From NCBI GenBank assembly GCA_035610365.1, contig CM069432.1, positions 165,290,035-165,354,034 of the forward strand: 64,000 nucleotides of DNA, written 5' to 3'. This document shows positions 1 to 10,433 of this stretch, in pieces. Made by a program: the position numbers and the translations under genes. A model generated the notes under the pieces. It was not told where the DNA came from. It was given only the letters and a program-made list of their open reading frames with translations, and did not search any database. The DNA comes from Aquatica leii (taxonomy: Eukaryota > Arthropoda > Insecta > Coleoptera > Lampyridae). Within the stretch, counting starts at the first letter, position 1; each line of letters opens with the position of its first letter.

Positions 1-210
1 TATAAGCTGATAGTAATTACCTCCCTAATTTGTAATCTAATCGAACGCTATTTAATGTGGTATTATCTATAAAACATTTAATAGATATTATCTATGTGTT
101 GCGGGTTCAGATAAACTTATTAGGTTTAATGTAAATCCTTCTATTTATATATTTAACTAATTATTTTGTAGGTTAGAAAATAAAGATAATTTTTTTGTTT
201 TTTTTTTCAG

Positions 211-565
211 ATCTTGACGAAAAGGATTTTCTAGATAAATTGGGTCAAGAGTTAATATTCACATCGTGTACAGAAATTTTAGAAAGAGCACTTATGTGTT
301 TAGGCGGTGATTTAAAAGAGTTCCTAACTACACTTGATGGTGTTCACGATGTTTTACAGCATCAACAAGATACCGAAGAAGCAGATCACGAAGCTGTTTT
401 TGTTTGTAAAATTTGTGAAAATTACTTGCAATTAGACTTTACAACTGAGAGACCAGCAGTAGCTTACTTGCTAGTTGGAAGTTTAAAAGCTGTGGCAAAA
501 TTGCTTTATTTCATCGAAGCTGAAATTATCATAACTGAAAATAATCAAGATCACAAACACTTTAG
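211..565 (+). CDS. Soluble guanylate cyclase alpha subunit, internal exon (HNOB-like domain)
   Basis: This exon encodes the N-terminal H-NOX (HNOB)-type domain of the alpha subunit of the nitric-oxide receptor guanylate cyclase, a cytosolic alpha/beta heterodimer that makes cGMP. The frame contains motifs typical of the alpha subunit, such as LGGDLKEFLTTLDGVHDVL and LLVGSLKAVAKLLYFIEAE, and it ends in HFR. The acceptor is a pyrimidine tract ending in cag at 208-210, and the donor is AG|GTATGT with GT at 566-567. The exon enters at phase 1 (two bases complete a codon) and leaves at phase 2. The open frame continues past 565, but that part is intronic. The next exon, 56 kb away at 56671, has the matching phase and continues the family sequence. 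In insects the orthologue is Gycalpha99B. The beta subunit is excluded because the match to alpha is much closer. The start codon lies upstream of the window. Confidence 0.9.
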
Positions 566-1800
566 GTATGTTATACAATTTTTTAGGAATAATATTAGTT
601 ATTTTTTTATAAATTTAACTATCTAACAAATTGTTTATTTATAAAGTTTTTGTAATAAATAGTGTGTCAACTCAGATGCCAAACTAAGCTAAACCAAATT
701 TATGGTTATAAAATTTTCCTATGTTTGAACTGACTTTTGAAAAATGATTGTTTTAGATAACCTATTTTTAAATTAATGTTGTTTCTTTAAAAACTTTAAC
801 CATCTATAAATATTTACAAATAAGGTTTATGTATCACCGTCTAAAAAACACAAACTCTTAATAACATATTACATTTTTTTTTTTTAATTGTATTTTGCAA
901 TATACATATTATAATTAAAATAAATGTAATGTATGAATTAAAAATTTTAACTTAATCTTTATTTTACTGATAAATAAACATAGAAATTAAAAACTCAATT
1001 ATATAAACAATATTAATTTTTAACTTCTTTTTTATTTAAATAAAATATATTTTTTTATTTTAAAACCTCAGTGTTTTTAATTATTATGTATTCTATATTA
1101 TTAATTACCCAATGATTTATATAGTTTGTGTTTGGTTAAGCAAGTTTATTTTTACTTAAATACCATTAATTATTTTTCTTTAAATGTTTATATTAAACGG
1201 TTTTTTGTATTTGTTATAGTTATAATATTGACAATTGATACAATTCACTTACTAAATTGTTGGGTGTTATTAATTGCTTATTGTTTGCTAATTTCCGGTG
1301 ATTTGCCCTTCTGAAATTGCGATGCACGTGTTTTATTAAACTAATGTCATTGTTTTATTGTTAGCTTTGTAATAGAAGTGTTGAATTTACAATTAATGTT
1401 TTGTATATCTTATTTTTTAGACGAATAACTTTTATAGTTTCAAATAATTTTATTATTTTGTTTTATAGGTAGTAACAATAAATATCTTCAGAATATATTA
1501 TACAGTGCTTTTTTTCAACTGGCCATAGGGTTTTACTTGTTAATTGTTTAACTCTTTTGATTAAAATTTTAAACAAATTTTTAGACTAATATCAAGAGAC
1601 ATTATTTAGTTTGATTTAAAATGAATTAGTTTTTAGTTAACAAAGGAAATATTTCTGAAAATGTAATATCTTTGTGACTTAACTTTGGTATTGTTTTATA
1701 ATGATGATTAAAACAGTAGGTTCAAAAACAACTTTGACGTGTCAGTTAGTTAAAGAATGAATAATTTGTTTCTGGGATGTTTTCCCGACAGTGTTGCCAA
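566..1800 (+). other. Start of the 56-kb intron, no gene seen
   Basis: The intron begins with GTATGT at 566. The stretch is AT-rich with homopolymer runs. Short open frames here (for example 1126-1314) show low-complexity composition and no recognisable family. Nothing else was found before the inverted repeat that starts at 1801. Confidence 0.6.
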
Positions 1801-1948
1801 TAGGTGTCACTAGCTGCTGTAAGGGGCTGAGAAGGGAAAATACAATATTATAAGTTGGTGATACTGGTACAGGTTGAGTACCATGATTTGTAGTGTGTTG
1901 CCAAAATGTTTAATGTCAAATCCAACGTCAAATCATAGAAAATAAATA

Positions 1949-3403
1949 ATGGTAAATTCAAGCTGTTCTGTACGTGGCTGCACAAACGGAGGTAGCCATC
2001 GTTTTCTAAAAAACGTCGAGTTGCGGAATAAATGGTTAGTGGCTTTAAATACCATAAATTGACAACCAAGTGATAGTTCGGTTGTTTGCGCTTCCCATTT
2101 TGAGAAGGAAAACTATCACGATAAACTCGAATTATCAGGTATAAGTATATTCTTCATATTCTCTTAACTATTTCCCTTTTCATTAAAAGTAAAGAAAAAT
2201 CACGCTTTGTATTAAAGAAAAACAGTGTTCCGTGTGTTCACTTACCTCACCAAAAATCAAACAGAGAGTGTTTCAAAGGGTTAAGAAGTGATACTTTGAA
2301 GTGCTATCCCTCCAAAAAAAACAAATGATATTCTTGTAAATTCGCAAGAACTTGAGCAGATAGAGTACCTTCCAAGCAATCAACGACAAGTAGACACAGC
2401 AAGTTCTAAACTAATTTTTGGGACAAAAACAGCTGCTATTCAGACTGATAATATTTAAACAAGTTCTGTATCACGATCAACTCAGGCTGAAAAGATGCAT
2501 GGACTATCTTTTGAACAATTTACAACTGATAAGATAGGACTGCACTTTTATACTGGTCTAGAATTTTATGACAAATTTGTATTTGTATTTCAGACCTTAG
2601 GAGAAGCTGCATTCAGCTTACATTATATAAATGGAAATCAACCAACACCTATTACTGTGATAAATCAATTTTTATTTTAACTTTGATTAGACTTAGACGT
2701 AGCAGTACATACTTTGAATTAACCACATTGTTCAACATTAATGAAAAGGCAGCTTCAAACATTTTTATTACATGGGTAAGATTTATGAGTTTGCATTGGA
2801 GAGAGGTTTCTTTATGTATACCAAGAGAACTTGTCTAATTTTACACCCCGCGGGATTTTGAGTGCAAATATCCACTAGCAAGACTTATAATTGATGGAAC
2901 GGAGTGTCCGATTCGAAAGCCCTCTTTGCCAACAGCTCAACAGTGCACTTTTTTAACATATAAAAACAGAAACACTATTAAAGTCTTGGTTGGTGCCAGT
3001 CCTAATGGGCTTATAACTTACAGGTCACCAAGCTATGGGGACAGCACAAGTGATCGACAGATTGTAGAAAAAAGTGATCTTGTACGTTTGTGTAGTCTGG
3101 GTGATTCTATAATGTCAGATAAAGGTTTTAATGTTCAAGATCTTTTTTCTCTATATGGAATTAAAGTAAATACACCAGCATTATTTAAAAAGTCGAATAG
3201 AATCTAGGGATCTACAATTTACACGGACAGGAAAATAGCTAGTAAACGAGTCCACATCGAAAGACGAATAGGCCTGATGAAAATTTACAAAATCTTGCAA
3301 TCGCCATTGCTTAAGACCGAAACAATTTTGTCTGAAGATATCGTATTTATCTGTGCCATGTTGATCAACTTTAGAAGCAACATTATAAGTAGGGATGCTT
3401 AAT
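1949..3403 (+). pseudogene. THAP-domain DDE (DDE_Tnp_4/Harbinger-like) transposase, decayed
   Basis: The first exon starts at ATG 1949 and encodes a THAP zinc finger. CSVRGC supplies the first cysteine pair, then comes RNKWLVALN, then VVCASHFEKENY supplies the closing C-x2-H. An in-frame TGA near 2060 interrupts it. A good donor (CAG|GTATAAGT, GT at 2139) ends the exon. Further downstream the frame with HGLSFEQF and a helix-turn-helix-like stretch (about 2495-2840) leads into the DDE domain. There IDGTECPIRKPS, TYKNRNTIKVLVGASPNG and SDKGFNVQDL match the DDE_Tnp_4 endonuclease pattern. The end of the protein (HIERRIGLMKIYKILQSPLL) is in another frame. At least two frame changes and one stop show it is broken. 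It would have bound the element ends and cut DNA in the nucleus. Confidence 0.82.
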
Positions 3404-3497
3404 GGTTACGTTATGTTTTACACTTTTAAACACATAGCTAACATATTATTTAAAAAGGTTATTAGGTACACATGTTAAACTATTCACACACCTTATA

Positions 3498-5148
3498 TTA
3501 TCTAACAAAATGTTTATTATAATCTTTATACATGAATTTCTCTGTAATAGCTTGTTTGCAATAATCATTATAAAATGTTGTCAACTTTAGTCTCATTTTC
3601 TTTATGAAACCTTCATTCTTGTCAACATTAATAATCAGAATATCTTTTAAAGTAAATATTACTAAATAACACAGATCACGACCACTACAATACAATTGTC
3701 CCTGTGTTTGGTAGTAGTAGTCATGATGTTCATAGAGTTTATATGTTCCAGTCTCTTCACATAAATAAATATATGGTACTGTTTCAGGCGAGATTTTCCT
3801 GCCTTTAGCTGTGTAAGGACACTTTATCTCTAATAAAGCATTCTCGTCTAAAACAATACCATCAGGTGATGACCCAAAAAACTGATCCCTTTTGTTTACA
3901 AACAGACCACATTCCTTCACTTGTTTTATAGTTCTTCTTTGAGATGCAGCTAAAGCTTTTTTTTCATAAAAAACTTCATGATCCAACACTTTAGAATATA
4001 TTTGCTTTCTACACAGCAGTGATTCTGCTAGCTTCTTCTTGTCTGTCCTCTCTGTACACTTACAAATTCTTTCAAAGTCAGAGCTTTGCAATCGTAGGCA
4101 TTTTTCTTGAATCCACAAATTATTGTTTCTTTGGCCTCGTGTATTTTTTTCTAGTTCTGCCAGCTCCTGGTCAGAGAACAATTTTTCCTTATGGTTCATT
4201 TGTACACAGTAACAATGATCAAGAAATACAGCAGATATGTTGGCTGGCTCTATTGTTTGCAGAATTGGCATTGGAGATGAAGATAAATAGGATGCAGCAA
4301 AATTTATACAAGCATTTCTGAAAAATCCAGCGTAGTTTGCATTATTTCGGGCAGAAGCAGATCTTGGATCAAACATTGAAATTTCATGGTCACATTTTTT
4401 GATTGTCAAGTCTCTTGCCTTCATCGGTGATCCAAAGTATCTCTTCGGGTGATGAAACGATTGCAACATATTCGTAGAAGAATCTTAAACAACTATGGTT
4501 TCATTTATCGAGTAGTCCTCTAATGATTTTCATTGACTTCCAAATTCACTTCGTAAACTACATGTTTTTTCATTTCTGCAGCACAAAAGCTTTTGATGAA
4601 CGTTGCTTCATTTCCAATCGCACTGCGTATAGCCAACAGGTACTTTTCTTTGTACATGTCCTCAGACTTACTTAAAACAAACTTTTCAACAGCATCAGCG
4701 AAATTTTTTATACATCGTGAGGATTTCTTGGGTATATCACAAGTGGAGTTGATATCCTTATAATTTTGTTTTTCAGGAAGTTCCATTTGATATTCCGGTG
4801 TAAGGTTTTCATTTAGGCTTATATTAGCGTCATAAGCTTCGAGCCTGAAAAATTGATGATTATTATTGTTGATGTTGGTGATTGATTATCCAACATACAA
4901 TGTTGGCCGTTTTTGCACCACACACCAGCCATAATTATACGTGCCCAACTATATTTTTAATAGCCGACCATACTCACTAACGAATAGGGTATTTTAAAAT
5001 AATTTTGAGTAGGTACTAACCGGTGTATAAGATCTGCTTTTCGACCACTTAGTTTGGCACCACGTTTTCTTAGCTCAGTCTTTAAATCATGCAGGGTTAA
5101 TTGACTATATTTGCCTTCGATCGACGTAGAGGATTGACTCCAATCCAT
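3498..5148 (-). pseudogene. SAP domain plus YqaJ-like exonuclease of the ISL2EU element
   Basis: This is a spliced minus-strand gene. Exon 1 (5148-5021) starts at an ATG and encodes a SAP DNA-binding motif, LTLHDLKTELRKRGAKLSGR. It ends at CCG|GTTAGT. Exon 2 begins at 4844 after a ttttcag acceptor and stays in frame as RLEAYDANISLNEN into the stretch that ends near 4520. The last part (4469-3498, 323 aa) carries a lambda-exonuclease-like YqaJ domain: FGSSPDGIV, LLEIKCPY and YYYQTQGQLYCSGRD contain the expected D, E-x-K and Q-x-Q-x-Q residues. About 50 bp with stops separate exon 2 from the last block. A Cys-rich SWIM finger that I recall at this place in relatives is not visible, so a deletion is likely. 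In family elements this protein accompanies the transposase; its exact role is not established. Confidence 0.8.
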
Positions 5149-5334
5149 CTCTTATTAAAAACTTTTTTTGTCTGGAGATCTTGGCAGCTGACAGAATTAA
5201 TTGACAGAAGAAGCACTTGAAATACTTAAAATTAATTCGAATCTATCAACCAAACCAAGGTAATCTGCCGTGTTGCCAAGATATACAATACAAAAACCCT
5301 AAGCTCCTTACAAACCATAGTGACATCTAGGACT

Positions 5335-5580
5335 ATTCCTTATACTACTCATTGCTTGTATTTAAATAAGACAAACTCTGCCCGTGAAATTGCAGCAAGA
5401 TTTGCGGCAACGCATCCAGATTGTCTCGTACCAAGTAAAAGTACCGTACTTAATTTATACGAAACATTTGGTACAACGGGTTGTATTAACAGTACTCATA
5501 TAAAACTGGAAAAAAATCCCCATGTACTGACAGATAAAGTTCACTTCAATACTTGCTCGACCGTTAATGAGGTTCTTTAG
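5335..5580 (+). pseudogene. N-terminal fragment of a DUF4817/mariner-like transposase
   Basis: The frame reads like the helix-turn-helix start of insect mariner-superfamily transposases (DUF4817): REIAARFAATHPDCLVPSKS, then NLYETFGTTGCI where an intact relative has RLRETGSF, then LTDKVHFN where others have a linker before the catalytic domain. The frame stops at 5580 with no DDE domain following, so only the DNA-binding part remains. It starts at the edge of the ISL2EU element, which may have inserted into it, but no matching upstream half was seen left of 1801. Related proteins occur at 23742 and 58239. Confidence 0.6.
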
Positions 5581-6039
5581 AAAATATTTTTATAGAAGGT
5601 TTGCTCATTGTTGAGACGTAGACGAACATTTTAAACATTTAACTTAATTATCATTTATTCATTGTTATTTTTATTTGACCGCATTTAATATTCTTTATAA
5701 TTCATTAAATTTTAATATATTCTAGAAGGTTTTTATTATGTTTAAAACTAATATAATAATATCGAGAATATTGTTTGTTAGGTATTTTTTTAAGTTATCA
5801 CACTTATAAAATTGTTAAATAATTAACATGTAAAAACTTGTCATATTAGTATCAATTTATTAAAATATAATTGTGATTAGAAAAATGTTTGTATACAACA
5901 CCTTTTAAGAAATCTATGTATAAATAAGTACAATCAATAGGAAAGATGATAAATAAATAATCTTGATAAGTTTCAAAATTATTAGTTTGTTATTGCTGCA
6001 TAATTTAATTATTTAAAAAACAATACTGTGCTGAAATAA
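5581..6039 (+). other. Intronic spacer, nothing recognised
   Basis: This is AT-rich sequence without a coding signal, terminal repeat or recognisable element. Confidence 0.5.
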
Positions 6040-6235
6040 GAACGTCTTCTGGGTTTGGACCGAAGTTGCCAACGTTTTGCCAACTTTCGTAACAGACTTT
6101 ATGAAAGCGTAAAAAAATCGAAAACTGAAAATAGTAAACGATAATCTAACAAAGAATCACTACAGAGTTAGGTAATCAACTTGTGTACCAAGCTAGATTC
6201 GAAACTCTTAAAGTCCAGAAAGGTATACCTTTTAG
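6040..6235 (+). repeat. Segment repeated inverted at 20985-21180
   Basis: The block starting AGAACGTCTTCTGGGTTTGG and containing AACAAAGAATCACTACAG reappears on the opposite strand near 21180-20985 with scattered differences. The distal copy lies just upstream of the minus-strand LINE and may be its 5' untranslated region, which would make this copy a plus-strand remnant of the same family. An alternative is the terminal repeat of an older host element. Confidence 0.55.
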
Positions 6236-7740
6236 ATCTATTATCAATACTATCCAATCTCTTACTTGAAAACTAGCCAAGTTTTTGTTCAGCTATCTTT
6301 TCGAACTTGCAGGTAAAACCTCTTGTTACATCCTCAATTTTTATCATTTCATTCAAAGTTTGAAATTTAGTGACGTATAAATTGGGGAGGTGAGAAAAAA
6401 AAGTTGTTGATGTTTGTCTTACCGTTCGGTTAGCTTTGCCGCAGATAGTCGTGAGTCAGATCGTTAAAAAAGCACTTTTCAGATAATCCATGCCTTGCGC
6501 TACCTATTCTTACAAATAGTAATAGAACGTTTAGGCTAGAGAAAAGGAAATATCCCAGATTTCCAATCCCCAAAGTACATCAGTAAATAAAACAATCGCT
6601 AAGATAGGAAAATATCAGTTTCGTTTATTTTTTTTAGTTTACCTACTACAGCCGACCCTAGCGGAGAAAAATAAAAAAAAGAAAATTGAGGGTAGGGTAA
6701 ATACACAAAAAAGAAAAAACAACGTAGTATAAACCTTAAAAGTAGGTATTTTAGTATACTGCCGCAATGAACAAAATGTAGTATTTACTATAAACACGTA
6801 CGCTAAATTCATCTAAGGTACAATCTACCCGTAGTCTTGACGTCAAGCTTAAATGTGAAATGTCAAGAAAGGTTTAAATTACCCGGTAACATTAAACAAA
6901 ACGTCTTCACGTACTTCTATTTTCTTTACAAATAGTAAATATTTTATTATAGTAATAAAATTAAAGAAGGTTAATTAATAAGATTACAATCGGAGCAAAA
7001 TTTTAACTAAGCGCACATGACATAAAGCATTTTCTTATATTTAAAGTAATTAATTCGTCAACTTAATTGTAACACAATCGACGACAACGCTTCCATTGTT
7101 TAAAGCGGGATGGCAGTACGGAATACTTAACAAGAAGCGATCGATTAGTAGCAGAGGTCGCGTTTTCCCCCGGTTTATTTGCCGTTAAAATAATAAAACA
7201 TAAATATTTTGTTCTTGGAGAATATGTTGGAAACAGAACCCTAAGGTGTTAATAGGAAGTAACCATACCAGTTATACGTGTATAAACTTCACAGAACTTT
7301 CCATAAAATTATAAATAGCTTTCCAATCGGCAATCAATAACGCCACAGAAATTAAACCATATTAGCTATTTCTACAAGCAAGCCATACCAGCTAAAATAA
7401 AAAGAAATAGTTTGCGACTCGCAACAACGGTTACCACGTTTCAATACTAACCTACAATAGGATCTTTGAACGGTGATTTGAAATATTAGTGATTCGTTTC
7501 GCCCACTTTCACATACGGAATATTAAGGATTTACTAAAAGCACTTCTAAGCTAGTTGTCGATTGATGACAAAATCTCATTATCTCTTACTAATCCTTTTG
7601 CGTTTTAACGCCGGCACACACCGTACTTGGAGTATCAAAAATCAAAGGTGACCGGAAATGTTTTTGAAAAATAAACTAAAACCTGCGCCGTTGGCGGTGG
7701 CAAATTTGCCTATCCGTCAGTTAATTCCTATTAAAAATTT
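6236..7740 (+). other. Spacer with higher GC, unidentified repeat-like sequence
   Basis: Base composition is less AT-rich than the surrounding intron, for example around 7080-7180 and 7600-7730. That suggests an old element, but no open frame, terminal repeat or family motif was recognised. Confidence 0.4.
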
Positions 7741-8439
7741 GCTTATTATTATTACTATTGTTGTTTTTTTTTTTAATTTTTGGTGAGCGTCAACTACAGT
7801 GGTCATTTGCTCCTTTTCACAGTAACTTATAGCTTATAATTTTTTATAAAGATTTATATTTTCAAAAACGCCAGCGTGTTTAGTATGCTTTATCGGTTGT
7901 TTAAATTTTCCGCGATGTCGTTTTTTGTACTATATTACACTTTTTCTATTTCGTACCTCAGACATTCACAAATTATGTGCACCACGGTAAGAACGACTTG
8001 GCATTCTGCACATTGAGGTGCCGGTTCACTTTTGAGCAAATGTTGATGTGTTAGTTATTTGTGCCCCAGTCTCAGTCTATGCGCACGAATAGCTTATTGA
8101 AGTAAAATGAGTATTTGTACGACTCCATTTCAGTTGCCATTTGTGAAATTTTTTTTGTTTTTTATATTGCTATTTAAGTCACTTTTTAATAACGAGGCGT
8201 TTATTTTAGGTTTGAACACAGCTATGCAAATAGCTTGATTTGCTGACTCGTTTCCTGCTATTCCTATATGACTAGGAACCTACATTAAAGTTATCTTACA
8301 CAATTTATCCTCCAAATATTTCAGCTGGCATAAGATCATTTGTGTCATAGGATCTGTGGTTTATCGTTGTTCTATAGATTTTATAACGCTGAAAGCATCA
8401 GTCACAACGAGAAAATTTTCTCGGTGCTGATTAAATTTG
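7741..8439 (-). mobile_element. 3' half of an I-clade LINE, ORF2 RNase H and C-terminal zinc motif
   Basis: Read on the minus strand, the sequence next to 8439 encodes the second half of an RNase H domain: LVVTDAFSVIKSIEQR, then VPSHIGIAGNESANQAI with the typical catalytic region. It continues to LRLGHK and PAPQCAECQVVLTVVHIICE, a Cys/His motif ending I/Jockey-type ORF2 proteins. The copy has in-frame stops. Its 3' end runs into a short TAA-type repeat (aataataata, read on the minus strand, near 7750), as known for I elements. The missing 5' half is at 19594 and beyond, on the other side of the Polinton, with the reading frame resuming across the insertion. Confidence 0.8.
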
Positions 8440-8932
8440 AGTAGTATAGTAGGGTCGGTTCTGGCTCACTCGGGTAAGACCGGTAGGAGATCGTGAAGTT
8501 TCGTTGCTATCGTTTTGTTTCGGGTATGCTCGAGTTGCATTCGTATTTAGTAAGTCTGGATAGTTTGCATTGGTGGTGGGGAAATCGCAAAAGGTCGTAG
8601 GAGTCGTTTCGTTTCGGTTATGATCAGATGTAAGTCTGTCGAGGAAGTTCGTTGTGATGGTGGGGATGCTATTGTGTGTATATAAAGGTAACATTTGTGA
8701 AGATTTAATATTAGTATTTTAATAACATTTATTCGTTTTAATAAATTGAAGAAAGGAATTAAGATGGAATCATTTTTTGCAAACTTGAATGAAACGTCTC
8801 ATTTGGTTTCTTATGTAAGTGCAAGAAGTCTATCAATAAATGACAGTATAAAATTAAGTGTTTTTGTAAAATCAATGGTATATTTGGGGAGCAAGTGATT
8901 GTGCAATGTGGTGATTTTAAAGTACTTCTACC
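8440..8932 (+). repeat. Left terminal inverted repeat of the Polinton
   Basis: It matches the reverse complement of 19112-19593 nearly throughout, with scattered substitutions and small indels (for example GAGCAAGTGATTGT shared near the inner end). Similarity fades after the AGATTTTAAAGTA-type segment. The divergence indicates an old insertion. An open minus-strand frame here (8694-8431) also exists in the right arm, but it is only the inverted-repeat sequence. Confidence 0.9.
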
Positions 8933-9066
8933 ACAACGATTTACTAACAAGTTTTCGATTGAAGACATACACCAAATTAATGGTGTGATTAGTTCGGGAA
9001 AAAAACATTTATTTTGTGAGCCGAGGAGCCGTTGGTGGAACAACAAACATTGAATTTGTTTCAGAG
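8764..9066 (+). pseudogene. Small conserved Polinton protein, decayed
   Basis: The frame starts at ATG 8764 inside the inverted repeat with MESFFANLNETSHLVSYVSA. It shifts frame around 8895, where VIVQCGDFKVLLPQRF follows. From memory, short insect Polinton proteins share this pattern of an AR-x(n)-G region followed by FKVFLPKRF. Their function is unknown to me. The right arm carries a partial second copy of its start. Confidence 0.55.
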
Positions 9067-9538
9067 TAAAAAATGAATCAAAAAACTGTGCGCATGAGAA
9101 AAATTTATAAACTAAGATTAAAATTGTATTTGGAAACTTTAAAAAAGTTATCAACTAAAATTAAAATGTACGAAATTACTAAAAATTTAAATGATGTAAA
9201 AATAAAATGAACAATAAATATTTTATATAATTATGCTTTTTTTATTTTACAACTACAATTGTTATCATATGTAATATGTATATTATATAAATACAAAACT
9301 TATTAACCTGGTTAAATTAAATTATAGCTGTGGGTTTTACATTGCACCTTAAGTAAATTTATATACTAAAATTAAAATACTAGTTGAAATCAACCCAAAA
9401 CTTATCAGATGCAATAGAGAAAAGTAAGGTAAGTAAGTAAGTAACCAGAGTAATAAATTTTAACACGTTTTGATAAATATATAAATATAATAATTTATTG
9501 ACACTGTTTAAAAAGTTTCCAACTACTCCAAAGTCAAC

Positions 9539-9646
9539 ATGCCTATAGTTGTAAGATTTGTTTGTTTAAAATGTAAAGGTGAGACGGACATAGAAGATAC
9601 TCGATGTATAAGGTGTTCCGTTCACGAGATAATAAAAAATCAATAA
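9539..9646 (+). CDS. 35-aa Cys-rich mini-protein (possible zinc ribbon)
   Basis: The ORF runs from ATG 9539 to TAA 9644-9646. It contains CLKC near residues 9-12 and CIRC near residues 23-26, giving two Cys-x2-Cys knuckles as in small zinc ribbons. The upstream sequence is AT-rich. I do not recognise a named family. Location inside the Polinton and the intact knuckle spacing are the reasons to list it. Chance is possible at this length. Confidence 0.4.
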   Translation: MPIVVRFVCLKCKGETDIEDTRCIRCSVHEIIKNQ

Positions 9647-10185
9647 CGTAAACATTTTTCATCAAATTAGTGTATAACAGAAGTTAAAAGAGACAAAACA
9701 AACGATTTATAAATAAGAATTATTTTAAGGATGTTTGCAAACACAATTATAATGAACGAAAGTATCTCTGTAAACGGTGTTGATGCTTCAAATTTTAATT
9801 GAGAGGAATTTATTATTTCAAATGATGACCGTTACTATATCACCTCAGGTAATAAATAATATAAAAAATTATGTTAAATTGAAACACCACAGTTAAACTT
9901 TGTGAATTGATTGATGTTTTAAATTCATAAAGCTTTTTAAATATAACTCATTTCAAAATTTTTTGAATTTTAAAGTTTATTACATTTTAAAAGAAGTTAA
10001 ACAGCAGATTTATGTTAAGAAATCACTGAAAATTTCATTTGAAATAAAAAGATAAAGTTTTGTATTATTTTTTATTAAATTTTACAAATACAAACTAAAC
10101 TAACCTAAATTAATATTTACACCTATACTAAACTAATACTATACTTATTCATATACTCCTTACATAATCTTAATTCGTTAAATAA
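9647..10185 (+). other. Polinton spacer, no gene recognised
   Basis: AT-rich sequence. A short frame from about 9751 is interrupted after some 17 codons by TGA. No motif was recognised. Confidence 0.45.
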
Positions 10186-10428
10186 TTATTTTTGCTTTCT
10201 TAAGTCTACTTTATACGGTTTTTCCGCTTCTGCTACTTCACTTTTAAGTTTTATCATTAAATTTTTACTACCGTTACAACGTTTTTCACTATTTCTAATC
10301 TTAGCTTTAATGTCTTTATAATTTTTCTTCATATCAATTATAAATTGTTTTTCTATTTTTAAAATTTTTGCGTTAATGCACTCTTCACTTTTCCTCCTCC
10401 TCCTCTTCATCAAACAACGACGATGCAT
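10186..10428 (-). CDS. Basic coiled-coil-like 80-aa protein inside the Polinton
   Basis: The minus-strand ORF begins at 10428 with MHRRCLMKRRRRK, a strongly basic start that could bind nucleic acid or act as a nuclear signal. It continues with a lysine/glutamate-rich helix-prone region suggestive of a coiled coil. It ends YKVDLRKQK. I do not recognise a family. It ends only a few bases from the truncated start of the polymerase gene, which is divergent to it, so its N-terminus may itself lie at a deletion junction. Confidence 0.4.
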   Translation of the reverse strand: MHRRCLMKRRRRKSEECINAKILKIEKQFIIDMKKNYKDIKAKIRNSEKRCNGSKNLMIKLKSEVAEAEKPYKVDLRKQK

Positions 10429-10433
10429 ACTGT

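Larger units (their letters stand above)
1801..5329. mobile_element. ISL2EU-type DNA transposon (THAP-DDE transposase plus YqaJ protein)
   Basis: The ends are inverted repeats. The left end reads TAGGTGTCACTAGCTGCTG and the right end, reverse-complemented, reads TAGATGTCACTATGGTTTG. Similarity continues inward (GTAAGGGGCTGAG against GTAAGGAGCTTAG). The outermost TA on each side may be the target duplication. Two convergent genes lie inside: a THAP-domain DDE transposase on + and a SAP/YqaJ gene on -. That pairing is, from memory, the hallmark of ISL2EU elements. Both genes are damaged, so this copy is probably inactive. A mariner-like fragment directly abuts the right end. Confidence 0.8.

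Noticed and set aside
4019..4321. 100-codon plus-strand ORF
   Set aside because: It is the antisense shadow of the YqaJ-domain gene on the minus strand.
8431..8694. 87-codon minus-strand ORF, with a similar plus-strand ORF at 19339-19671
   Set aside because: The two frames are the left and right inverted repeats of the Polinton read in opposite directions; the threonine/asparagine-rich product has no family signal.
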